Part shown: piece after piece, positions 1-6,474 of the stretch | Numbering within the stretch: position 1 is the first letter of the stretch | Layout of the letters: each line of letters begins with the position of its first letter | NCBI GenBank assembly: GCA_030530845.1 | Contig: JAUMUE010000010.1 | Location: 2,192 to 44,796, forward strand | Direction: 5' to 3' | DNA: 42,605 nt | Origin: Limosilactobacillus sp. | GTDB taxonomy: Bacteria > Bacillota > Bacilli > Lactobacillales > Lactobacillaceae | Position numbers and translations under genes: made by a program | The notes under the pieces: model-generated | What the model was told of the DNA's origin: nothing | The model's input: only the letters and a program-made list of their open reading frames with translations | Database searches by the model: none

Positions 1-369
1 ACGATCGGCGACGATGGTACTGCCACGATCACCTACCCTGACGGCTCTATCGACACCATCCCTGGCACTGACCTCGTTTACCAAAACGACAACTCAGGCT
101 CCAATACAGACCGTGACGTCCACGATGGAGGCACCAACGCCGACAACATTACACCAACCGTACCTGGTAAGACTGGTGTAGACGACACAACGAACCTCTC
201 TGATGGTGAAAAGGATACCGTCAAGGACAAAGTGAATGACGCTAACCAAGGCAACTTCCCTAATGACACCACTGTAACAATTGGTGACGATGGTACTGCT
301 ACGATCAAGTACCCTGACAGCTCTGTTGACACTATTCCTGGCACTGATCTTGTTTACCAAAATGACAAC
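1..369 (+). repeat. Tandem 276-bp coding repeat (one partial and one near-full copy)
   Basis: The segment encoding IGDDGTATI...YQNDNSG occurs at 1-99 and again at 277-375, with related but synonymously diverged codons. The repeat unit is 92 codons. More copies probably lie upstream of the window. Confidence 0.75.
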
Positions 370-621
370 TCCGGTGCAGCCAACGGAAACACTAACGCTG
401 GAGCAGGTAATAGCAATGCTGGCAACACCAACAACGGTGAAGGTGGCACTAGCGCAACCGTAGCAAACAACACCGCTACTGCCCCCGCAACGAAGCAAGC
501 TCAACAGACCAAGTTGCCACAATCTGGTAACCAAAAGAGCATTGCAATGGTAGCACTCGGTTCACTCCTGGGATTAGGCGCACTGGGATTAGCTTTCGGT
601 CTCAAACGCAAGAAAAACTAA
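1..621 (+). CDS. LPXTG-type cell-wall-anchored repeat protein, C-terminal part (5' end outside window)
   Basis: The frame is open from base 1, so this is the 3' end of a longer surface protein. Two copies of a repeat built around IGDDGTATI and YPDxSxDTIPGTDLVYQNDN start at bases 1 and 277, giving a 276-bp (92-aa) period. The YPDGS-DTI pattern resembles Rib/alpha-like surface repeats. Between the copies lies an acidic segment with LSDGEKDTVKDKV. A Gly/Asn/Ala/Thr-rich wall-spanning stretch follows, then a sorting signal: LPQSG, a hydrophobic segment and an RKKN tail. The motif has Ser where canonical LPXTG has Thr. Sortase anchoring is inferred from this architecture. The gene ends at a strong terminator and is convergent with the MetQ-like gene. 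Ligand and adhesion role cannot be told from this fragment. Confidence 0.85.
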   Translation, partial: TIGDDGTATITYPDGSIDTIPGTDLVYQNDNSGSNTDRDVHDGGTNADNITPTVPGKTGVDDTTNLSDGEKDTVKDKVNDANQGNFPNDTTVTIGDDGTATIKYPDSSVDTIPGTDLVYQNDNSGAANGNTNAGAGNSNAGNTNNGEGGTSATVANNTATAPATKQAQQTKLPQSGNQKSIAMVALGSLLGLGALGLAFGLKRKKN

Positions 622-640
622 TTAGTCACTAACTAATAAA

Positions 641-679
641 AATAAGGACCTGGCAATCGCTGCCAGGTCCTTATTTTTG
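641..679. terminator. Intrinsic terminator, probably bidirectional
   Basis: Perfect 15-bp stem (641-655 with 661-675), 5-nt loop ATCGC, followed by a T-run on the plus strand and a T-rich stretch on the minus strand. It sits between the convergent surface-protein and MetQ-like genes. Confidence 0.9.
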
Positions 680-686
680 TGTATTA

Positions 687-1547
687 TTATTTTTCTAAGT
701 AACTGATTGGCTTTTCGGTGTTAACCTTTGTGCCTTGGAACTTCTTAGCAATCCACTTTTGAATATTCTTATTGTGGTAAAGCTTAACAAGTTTCTTGTA
801 CGTCTTGTTGTTTTCGTTCTTCTTTGCGGTGGCGAGAACATTGATATTGTCCTTAGTGCTTTGGTCAATCTTTTCGTGGTAGATGGAATCAGTCAGCACG
901 TTCAGGTGACCGGTTAAGGCGATGGTGTTCCCAATCAATACCAGATCAGTGGTCTTCAGAACCCGTGGACCAGTCGTATCATCGATTTCCTTGAATTGCA
1001 GGTGCTTTGGATTAGATGCAATACCTTCAGTACCACTGGTTGCGCCAAAGTTCTTCTTCAGCGTGATCAAACCAGCACTTTGCAAGAGCTTAAGGCCACG
1101 TGACGTGTTGGCTGGGTTGTTAGCAATCGCTACAGTAGCACCATCAGGAACGTCGCTGATCTTCTTGTAGCGGTCGGAGTAAATACCCATGGGTTCCAAG
1201 TAAGTTGTCCCAAGCGCCGCAATTTGCTCATTCTTGTTGTCCTTGTTGTAGGCTTGCAGGTATGACCAAGATTGGAAGGCGTTAACGTCAACTTGCCCTT
1301 CTGCAGTGGCCTTATTCAATGCGACGGGGTCACTGAAGCCCTTGACGCGGAGTTTGATTCCAGCCGCCTTCGCTTCCTTGGATTTGGCGATGTGATCCCA
1401 AATTTGTTCGTCAGTACCAACTGTCCCTAATGTGATCGTACCTTTAGCAGAGGTCCCCCCACTGGCAACATTTTTCAATCCGAATCCGGCAGCGATCACA
1501 ATCACGATGCCGACGATCCAACATAAAATCTTCCCCTTTTTCTTCAT
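687..1547 (-). CDS. MetQ/NlpA-family substrate-binding protein, membrane-anchored, probably methionine uptake
   Basis: The protein matches the NlpA/MetQ family, the binding component of D/L-methionine ABC importers: GTITLGTVG start of the mature domain, VDVNAFQSWSYL, YLEPMGIYSD and ANNPANTSRGLKLL. Mature length is normal (286 aa). Two ATGs are close together; the second (1547) is chosen because GGAGG then lies 6 nt upstream, while the first ATG (1553) abuts the ribosome binding site. Unusually there is no lipobox: the only Cys lies before the hydrophobic segment (about residues 9-24), so anchoring is probably by an uncleaved transmembrane helix. It follows luxS by 11 bp, so it is the second gene of the Met T-box operon. 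No MetN or MetP gene is adjacent, so its transporter must be encoded elsewhere. Confidence 0.85.
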   Translation of the reverse strand: MKKKGKILCWIVGIVIVIAAGFGLKNVASGGTSAKGTITLGTVGTDEQIWDHIAKSKEAKAAGIKLRVKGFSDPVALNKATAEGQVDVNAFQSWSYLQAYNKDNKNEQIAALGTTYLEPMGIYSDRYKKISDVPDGATVAIANNPANTSRGLKLLQSAGLITLKKNFGATSGTEGIASNPKHLQFKEIDDTTGPRVLKTTDLVLIGNTIALTGHLNVLTDSIYHEKIDQSTKDNINVLATAKKNENNKTYKKLVKLYHNKNIQKWIAKKFQGTKVNTEKPISYLEK

Positions 1548-1558
1548 ACGCATCCTCC

Positions 1559-2035
1559 CTATTCAACCACGTGGCGTTCGAATGGCTTGTCGGAAATTCC
1601 TTCGTCGAGAATCTTCTTAGACCATTCCTTTGCGGAAAAGAGTGAGTGGTCGCGGTAGTTCCCGCAGGATTCGATCGTCGTGCCTTGGACGTCTTTCCAT
1701 TCGATCTTGTAGGCAATTTCTTCCAGTGATTCCTTCAGTGCCTTGGCGATCTCTGTGGTGGTGTGTTCGCCCCAGGTGATGAGGTGGAATCCGGTCCGGC
1801 AGCCAAATGGAGAACAGTCAATCACACCTTCTAAGCGATCACGGAGCAACCCTGCCAGCAAGTGTTCGATCGTGTGCAATCCGGCCGTTGGAATCGCGTT
1901 TTCGTTTGGTTGGACCAGGCGCAAATCGTAGTTAGAAATCTTGTCGCCCTTTGCCCCTTCTTCCACCGCAATCAAGCGGACGTATGGTGCCAATACCTTC
2001 GTGTGATCTAATGTAAAACTTTCTACTTTTGCCAT
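1559..2035 (-). CDS. luxS: S-ribosylhomocysteine lyase LuxS
   Basis: LuxS cleaves S-ribosylhomocysteine to homocysteine and the AI-2 precursor DPD in the activated methyl cycle. All signature residues are visible in this 158-aa protein, the normal family length: metal ligands H54 and H58 (HTIEH), C124 ([10 protein letters not shown]) and the catalytic C79 (SPFGCRTGF). The start at 2035 (MAKVESF) is preceded by GAAAGGAAG at good spacing; a longer in-frame extension would run back through the T-box terminator and is rejected. It is first in an operon with the MetQ-like gene, downstream of a Met T-box leader, so homocysteine recovery is coupled to methionine supply. Confidence 0.97.
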   Translation of the reverse strand: MAKVESFTLDHTKVLAPYVRLIAVEEGAKGDKISNYDLRLVQPNENAIPTAGLHTIEHLLAGLLRDRLEGVIDCSPFGCRTGFHLITWGEHTTTEIAKALKESLEEIAYKIEWKDVQGTTIESCGNYRDHSLFSAKEWSKKILDEGISDKPFERHVVE

Positions 2036-2075
2036 AATAAATACTTCCTTTCTTGATGAGTGATAGTGGGACAAA

Positions 2076-2378
2076 TAAAAAACGCCCCGAAAAAGCTCTC
2101 TCCTAGCTTTTCGGGACGTCAAACTCTTTAAAAGTTAGCGTGTTACCACCCTGATTCGGTAAAGTCTCGCAACCTTACCCTCAATGAGTACACCTAAACG
2201 GTAGACTCAAGCGCTGTACCGGGCGCCACCCGTGAGTCGCTTACCAGAGGCTCGCAACTCTCATTTGCTCCAAGACCATCTTCGCATTTCTTGGTACCAC
2301 CGCTTCTCACCAATCACGACTCTCTGTAAAGTCCGTCGAAATGTTACTCATCTTTTCTCAGCGTTTTCTAATTTATTT
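2076..2378 (-). promoter_or_regulatory. T-box leader (Met-tRNA responsive) of luxS-metQ-like operon
   Basis: Read on the minus strand, the leader has the T-box sequence AGGGTGGTAACACG (2152-2139), an AGAGAG...GGTGAGAAG distal stem I region and a candidate ATG specifier at 2279-2277 in the context GAAGATGGTCTTGGAG. That context is identical in the second Met T-box at 39130-39432. The leader terminator is a stem at 2119-2105 pairing with about 2098-2083, followed by a T-run. Uncharged tRNA-Met is expected to favour read-through. Confidence 0.88.
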
Positions 2379-2384
2379 GAGATT

Positions 2385-2413
2385 ATGATAAAGGATGGCC
2401 AGATGAAATGCAA
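2385..2413 (-). promoter_or_regulatory. Sigma-A promoter of the luxS operon
   Basis: On the minus strand TTGCAT (2413-2408) and TATCAT (2390-2385) are separated by 17 bp, placing the start just ahead of the T-box stem I. Confidence 0.7.
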
Positions 2414-2426
2414 GCATAAAATCAAA

Positions 2427-2458
2427 AAAAATCTCGTTTCACGTGAAACGAGATTTTT
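2427..2458. terminator. Perfect 32-bp palindromic terminator with a parS-like core
   Basis: Left arm 2427-2442 and right arm 2443-2458 are perfectly complementary; A-tract and T-tract flank the stem, as in an intrinsic terminator for the minus-strand gene ending at 2461. Its centre at 2435-2450 reads CGTTTCACGTGAAACG, differing from the parS consensus TGTTTCACGTGAAACA only at the two outermost bases. Confidence 0.75.
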
Positions 2459-2460
2459 GA

Positions 2461-2787
2461 TTAACGACCGCCGATTAGCTTGGCAGTTTGTTCTTCCAGG
2501 CGCATGGTCAAGTCGTCAGCATTTTTGCGAAAGTCAGCGACAAAGCTCTCACCGGCTGGGCTAATCGTACCCACCAGTTCGCCCATGAAGTCGGTAACTC
2601 GGAGCTTATCCCCGTCCCACTTCACGTCGTCATAGTGACCTTCTAAGGCTTCGTCGAAAAAAGCTTGCAGAATGTCGCGGACCGCATTTTTGATAACTTC
2701 ATCTTCAGTGACGTCTTCACCGTGTAGTTTGCGTTGTGCAACCTGCATTACGACATCGTCCATACTTTGCGGAATTTCAACACTCAT
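2461..2787 (-). CDS. Hypothetical protein, 108 aa
   Basis: I do not recognise this family. The protein is small, acidic and lacks a signal peptide or membrane segment. The first half is predicted helical (MDDVVMQVAQRKL, EDEVIKNAVRDILQAFFDEAL), followed by a short DDVKWDGDKLRVTDFMGELVGTI stretch that could form strands and a helical end. The start has GGAGG-like sequence just upstream. It lies 12 bp after the 368-aa unknown gene, so the two form an operon that ends at the palindromic terminator. A cytoplasmic partner of the upstream protein is possible but only inferred from co-transcription. Confidence 0.75.
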   Translation of the reverse strand: MSVEIPQSMDDVVMQVAQRKLHGEDVTEDEVIKNAVRDILQAFFDEALEGHYDDVKWDGDKLRVTDFMGELVGTISPAGESFVADFRKNADDLTMRLEEQTAKLIGGR

Positions 2788-2799
2788 CGCAATTTCCTC

Positions 2800-3906
2800 C
2801 TACTTCTTGTGGCGCTTCTTAGCACGTGCCTTTTTTCTAAACTTAATACCCTTAGGAGCGCGGTGCTTAGTCACACTACCACTTGTGCGCTTGGCAGCTT
2901 GGGCTTGATCGTAACGGCGCCATGGGTGTAAGAGTTCGCGCATGAAATCGACCACTTCTTGTTTGTGTTCGTCCATCCAGTTTTCTGCACCCTTCACGTC
3001 TTCGGGTTCGATACCGTGACTACGAACGAATGAAGTCATCAGTTGGTTTTCACGGTCAGCACGGCTCATACCTGCCAAGACTTCTTCTGATGCTTGCATG
3101 TTGGCGATGGCCTTAAGCGCAGTGCGGTATTGTTCCATGTCGATTTGTTCAGTCCGCTTGAGGTAGTCAAACAGAGCTTGAGCAGTTGGCACGATGTTGA
3201 GAATTTGGTCCGGCTTGATATCTGGATCAAGTGGCATCATCATACCCAGGACAGTTTGTAAGTCGTTGAATTCCCAGCCATTTGGGTAATCCTTGTATTC
3301 TGAAACCATCAAAGTGATGAATTCAGAGATCAGGTACTTTTGGCTCTTTGCGTCGAGCTCGGAGTTCTTGAATTCGGCTTCAGTATCAACAGCACTAGTT
3401 GCCTTTTCGATGAACGCCTTTAATTCAGAGTCGGAAAGTGGCTTAACTTCCTTGCGAGGTGCAACAGTTTCTTCCACTTCTGCCTTTTGTTCAACGACCT
3501 TGTTTTCAGAAACCTTGACAGCAGAACTAGTTGCAGGAGCGTCACCGTTTAATTGTGCAAGGGTCTTGTGTGCCTTACGACATTCGTTCATAGCTGACCG
3601 TTGTTCGTCGATGGCTGCTGTCAATTCGTCTAAATTGTCAGCCTTCTTAAATGTCAGGTAGGCCTTCAAAACAGGGGCGACCGCGATCCCGTATTGATTG
3701 GTGAGTGCTGGGTCGGCGATAAATTCACCAACCATTACATCCTTCACCGCTTGGGGCGTCCACGCGGTGTCGGCTAGGTGCTGTTCTTCCATCATGTGCT
3801 TCATGAAACTGCTCAAGATATCTTGGGCATGCTTTTGTTGATTAGCAGATAGCTGATTGTACGTGGACGAAGCAAGAAACTTTTTGATACTATCTTGTTC
3901 GTTCAT
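2800..3906 (-). CDS. Hypothetical protein, 368 aa, with Lys/Arg-rich C-terminal tail
   Basis: No family recognised. The N-terminal ~115 residues look helical. A low-complexity Ala/Val/Glu/Lys linker (about 120-165, e.g. VVEQKAEVEETVAPRKEVKPL) separates them from a second helical region. The last ~25 residues are strongly basic (HRAPKGIKFRKKARAKKRHKK), which suggests nucleic-acid or ribosome contact, by inference only. No signal peptide or membrane helix. Two ATGs are near: 3912 sits only 3 nt after GAGGAG, whereas 3906 has 9 nt spacing and is preferred. It is co-transcribed with the 108-aa gene and diverges from greA. Confidence 0.75.
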   Translation of the reverse strand: MNEQDSIKKFLASSTYNQLSANQQKHAQDILSSFMKHMMEEQHLADTAWTPQAVKDVMVGEFIADPALTNQYGIAVAPVLKAYLTFKKADNLDELTAAIDEQRSAMNECRKAHKTLAQLNGDAPATSSAVKVSENKVVEQKAEVEETVAPRKEVKPLSDSELKAFIEKATSAVDTEAEFKNSELDAKSQKYLISEFITLMVSEYKDYPNGWEFNDLQTVLGMMMPLDPDIKPDQILNIVPTAQALFDYLKRTEQIDMEQYRTALKAIANMQASEEVLAGMSRADRENQLMTSFVRSHGIEPEDVKGAENWMDEHKQEVVDFMRELLHPWRRYDQAQAAKRTSGSVTKHRAPKGIKFRKKARAKKRHKK

Positions 3907-3987
3907 TTTCATATACTCCTCTGTATAATTGAAATTACCCTACTATCATATCATAATTAAGGCATAAATATAAAAGAGGGATGCGGA

Positions 3988-4488
3988 ATGCAGAAAAAGA
4001 AGATTATTGAAGCGATGAAAAATGTCTATTTCCAGAAGATGACTAAGAGTGGTTACAAGGAAATTGAAGACGAAATAGCTAAGTTGCAGGCCCAACGACC
4101 AGCAAAGATTGAACAACTCAAGGCTGCCCGTGCGCTGGGTGACTTGTCAGAAAACACAGAGTACAGCACTGCCAAACGGGAACTCCGCCACTTGGAAAGT
4201 CGGTTGCGCTGGCTCAACAAGCAGCTCCAGTACTCCGAAATTGTGACGCCGGAATCTGCAAACGAGGTCGACCTCGGCACTAAGGTCACTCTCCGTTTTG
4301 AAGATGATGAGGACGTAACGACATACGAGATCGTCGGAAAGCAAGAAGCCGACATCGCCAAGCAAAAAGTTTCCTTCGACTCCCCTCTCGGCCGGGCAAT
4401 CATGCACCAATCAGAGGGCGCAACCGTTACTGTAGAGGCACCTCAGGCTTCTTACGAGGTCACCATCCAAAAGATCGAATTATCTTAA
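3988..4488 (+). CDS. greA: Transcription elongation factor GreA
   Basis: GreA rescues backtracked RNA polymerase by stimulating transcript cleavage through the secondary channel. The N-terminal coiled coil (about residues 15-85) carries RPAKIEQLKAARALGDLSENTEY, including the acidic tip residues D52 and E55 (GDLSENTEY). The C-terminal FKBP-like domain has VDLGTKVTLRFED and SPLGRAIMHQSEGATV. At 166 aa it is slightly longer than the usual ~158 because of an N-terminal extension; GAGGG seven nucleotides ahead of 3988 supports this start, although ATG 4015 would give the standard length. Lactobacilli often carry more than one Gre-like protein, so this could be a paralogue. Confidence 0.9.
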   Translation: MQKKKIIEAMKNVYFQKMTKSGYKEIEDEIAKLQAQRPAKIEQLKAARALGDLSENTEYSTAKRELRHLESRLRWLNKQLQYSEIVTPESANEVDLGTKVTLRFEDDEDVTTYEIVGKQEADIAKQKVSFDSPLGRAIMHQSEGATVTVEAPQASYEVTIQKIELS

Positions 4489-4583
4489 AAAGAAAAAATT
4501 TTACTCGTGAACAAAAGCGCTTCCAGTGACGAAATGGCGCAAATTTTTACGTTTATTCGTCAAACTGCCACAAGATATTGTGC

Positions 4584-4612
4584 TTGCATTTGGCTTTTTA
4601 GGTCCGTACAAT
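4584..4612 (+). promoter_or_regulatory. Promoter of pnuC
   Basis: TTGCAT (4584-4589) and TACAAT (4607-4612) with a 17-bp spacer, about 60 bp ahead of the pnuC start. Confidence 0.7.
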
Positions 4613-4627
4613 ACTATATGTTGTGTT

Positions 4628-4667
4628 TATAGCGCTATAGACCTCCAAATCACTATATATTGGGGTC
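4628..4667 (+). promoter_or_regulatory. pnuC leader: 12-bp palindrome and RBS-sequestering hairpin
   Basis: A perfect palindrome TATAGCGCTATA lies at 4628-4639, near the expected +15. It is followed directly by GACCTCCAA (4640-4648), which pairs with TTGGGGTC (4660-4667) with one bulged T. The 3' arm contains the only plausible ribosome binding site (GGGG, 8 nt before the ATG), so the hairpin could block translation. Other pnuC genes are known to be controlled by NAD-type riboswitches or repressors; membership of any described class here is not shown. Confidence 0.5.
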
Positions 4668-4673
4668 GCATTT

Positions 4674-5420
4674 ATGTTAACAAATTATATTAAATTCCTT
4701 GGTCACCAATTAAAGGGTTGGCCACAACAAAATTACTACCTGTTCTTCTTTAGTTTAGGTTGCCAAGTGATGACGCTGGCTAACAATCCAATCACCTGGA
4801 TTACCGTCATCACATTCATCGGTACCACGCTCGGTGTGCTCTGTGTGCTCGCCATCAACGCCGCCAAGTCTGTCAACGGTGTCCTCGGTATCCTGTCCGC
4901 AATTTGTTTCATCATCGTTGGTTTCAACGCCAAGAACTACCTGAGTATCGCGGAACAAATTGCCTACGTGATCACCCTCGACATCCCCGTCCTCTTGTCA
5001 GCTAACTGGAACGTCAACATGGCATCCAAGATCCGCCAATTTACTGCCAAGAGTTGGTGTGTAGCGATTGTCGCAACCGGGATCGTCTACCTCGTGTCAG
5101 GTTACTTGATTGGTACCTTCACCGACGACCCACGTCCATGGATTGATGCAATTAGTTTTGCCATCAGCCTGACTGCCGGTGTGATCTGCTTCCTGCGTTT
5201 CAACAACCAATACTTCTGGTGGTTGGCATCCGGTCTGGCACAAATCGTTCTCTGGTTTGTTTCATACCGCCAAGGATCCGCAACCCTCGCTATGGCCGTC
5301 AACAGTTCAATCTACCTGATTAATGACGTCCTCGCATTCACCATCTCTCCTTGGTACAACAAGAAGGAACGTGAACGGGTAATCGCACAAGAAACTGAAT
5401 ACGCAAATAGCTTGCAATAA
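4674..5420 (+). CDS. pnuC: PnuC-type nicotinamide riboside (vitamin B3) transporter
   Basis: A 248-aa polytopic membrane protein of the PnuC family, which facilitates uptake of nicotinamide riboside or a related vitamin for NAD synthesis; uptake is normally trapped by an intracellular kinase. About seven hydrophobic segments are visible. The diagnostic C-terminal region has FWWLASGLAQIVLWF and NSSIYLINDVLAF, matching the W-x2-W and N...Y-x3-N-D pattern of the family. The leader hairpin masks the ribosome binding site, so translational control is plausible. The gene is monocistronic and ends at a strong terminator. Vitamin specificity (nicotinamide riboside versus another) is inferred from the family. 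Confidence 0.88.
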   Translation: MLTNYIKFLGHQLKGWPQQNYYLFFFSLGCQVMTLANNPITWITVITFIGTTLGVLCVLAINAAKSVNGVLGILSAICFIIVGFNAKNYLSIAEQIAYVITLDIPVLLSANWNVNMASKIRQFTAKSWCVAIVATGIVYLVSGYLIGTFTDDPRPWIDAISFAISLTAGVICFLRFNNQYFWWLASGLAQIVLWFVSYRQGSATLAMAVNSSIYLINDVLAFTISPWYNKKERERVIAQETEYANSLQ

Positions 5421-5422
5421 GC

Positions 5423-5460
5423 AAAATGCCATTTGAGAAACATCTCAAATGGCATTTTTT
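5423..5460 (+). terminator. Intrinsic terminator after pnuC
   Basis: Perfect 16-bp stem (5423-5438 with 5443-5458), loop AACA and a six-base T-run. It also lies downstream of the convergent dehydrogenase gene. Confidence 0.92.
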
Positions 5461-5475
5461 GTTTCACGTGAAACA
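5460..5475. promoter_or_regulatory. parS site (ParB binding), exact consensus match
   Basis: TGTTTCACGTGAAACA is a perfect 16-bp palindrome equal to the Bacillus-type parS consensus TGTTNCACGTGAAACA. It lies between convergent genes, immediately after the pnuC terminator. parS sites nucleate ParB (Spo0J) complexes and are concentrated near oriC in Firmicutes. Confidence 0.85.
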
Positions 5476-5477
5476 CA

Positions 5478-6464
5478 CTATCCGTAAACTTCAAATTGTG
5501 GGCGCTTGCCGTTAATAATTGCGACAGCGTCATCGAGTGCCATCCCCACCATATTGCGGACCGCAGTGTTGGTGAAGAATGCGTTGTGTGGTGAAATTAA
5601 AACGTTAGGCATTGCGCGCAGAATCTTGTAGTCTTCCGGAAGTTCTTCTGGTGTCACCTTTTTCTCGAAGAATTGACCTTCACTGGCCAGTGTATCGAGT
5701 GCAGCCCCAGCGATTTCGTGGTTTTGCAGGGCAGCGATCAAGTCATCTGTATTAACGATTCCGCCCCGTGCGACGTTGATAAGGTAGGCAGTGTCCTTCA
5801 TCTTCTTAAAGGCTTCCTTGTCGATCAGGTTGGCCGTTGATTCATTCAGTGGCGTGTGCAAGGTCACAATATCGGCCGTCTTCAGTACCGTGTCAAGGTC
5901 GGTGTATTCCAGGTACGGACTAAGTTCCACACGGTGAATTGGGTCGGTCGCAATCACCTTGGCGCCGAGTGCGGAATACAGTTGAGCCGTGGCCCCACCG
6001 ATGTGTCCAGCACCGATAATTCCGACTGTCAGGTTGTAGATTTCAGTACTTTCCAAGCCTGGCCAGGTGAAATCCAAATTATCCATTCGTTGGTCGAAGT
6101 AGCCGAGCTTGCGGACGAGACGCAGCGCTTGGGTCAGCCCCATTTCAGCGATTGCCCGTGGTGAATACGCAGGCACATTGGTCACTGTCAGGCCGTATTT
6201 CTTTGCCAAAGCGAGGTCGATCATGTCGAAACCTACCATCCGGGCCGTCAATTGCTTGATACCGTACTCATGGAGTTTTTCGTACACGACCGGCTCTAAA
6301 TCTTGGGTCTGCTGGAAGACGATCCCGTCATAACCCTTCGCCATGTCGACCGTGTCCTTTGTCAGCATCTCATCGACGCAAGTGACTTCTACGCCCGTCT
6401 TATCGGACCATTCCTTAATGTATGGTTTTTCAGGTTCGAGCAAGGAATATAATAATATCTTCAT
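5478..6464 (-). CDS. D-2-hydroxyacid dehydrogenase (D-LDH / D-hydroxyisocaproate dehydrogenase type)
   Basis: NAD-dependent reduction of a 2-oxoacid to the D-2-hydroxyacid. The 328-aa protein has the family layout: Rossmann motif G151-x-G-x-x-G156 (GIIGAGHIGG), an acidic residue at the end of the second strand (D174, NAD preference), and catalytic R233 (NVARGGI), E262 and H293 (SPHNAFF). The start at 6464 (MKILLYS) has GGAGGATT in front; a longer frame overlaps the aminotransferase and is rejected. It follows the aminotransferase gene by about 10 bp, so the substrate is more likely an amino-acid-derived oxoacid (branched or aromatic) than pyruvate alone. D-lactate dehydrogenase remains the alternative. 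Confidence 0.9.
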   Translation of the reverse strand: MKILLYSLLEPEKPYIKEWSDKTGVEVTCVDEMLTKDTVDMAKGYDGIVFQQTQDLEPVVYEKLHEYGIKQLTARMVGFDMIDLALAKKYGLTVTNVPAYSPRAIAEMGLTQALRLVRKLGYFDQRMDNLDFTWPGLESTEIYNLTVGIIGAGHIGGATAQLYSALGAKVIATDPIHRVELSPYLEYTDLDTVLKTADIVTLHTPLNESTANLIDKEAFKKMKDTAYLINVARGGIVNTDDLIAALQNHEIAGAALDTLASEGQFFEKKVTPEELPEDYKILRAMPNVLISPHNAFFTNTAVRNMVGMALDDAVAIINGKRPQFEVYG

Positions 6465-6474
6465 GATAATCCTC

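Noticed and set aside
94-534. 146-aa minus-strand ORF opposite the surface-protein repeats
   Set aside because: Its Val/Ser-rich translation mirrors the Asn/Asp/Thr-rich repeat codons; no ribosome binding site.
4517-4534. AAAAGCGCTTCCA near 4524 as a cre site before pnuC
   Set aside because: Two to three mismatches to the cre pattern, including the leading TG, and it lies 50 bp upstream of the promoter; too weak to list.
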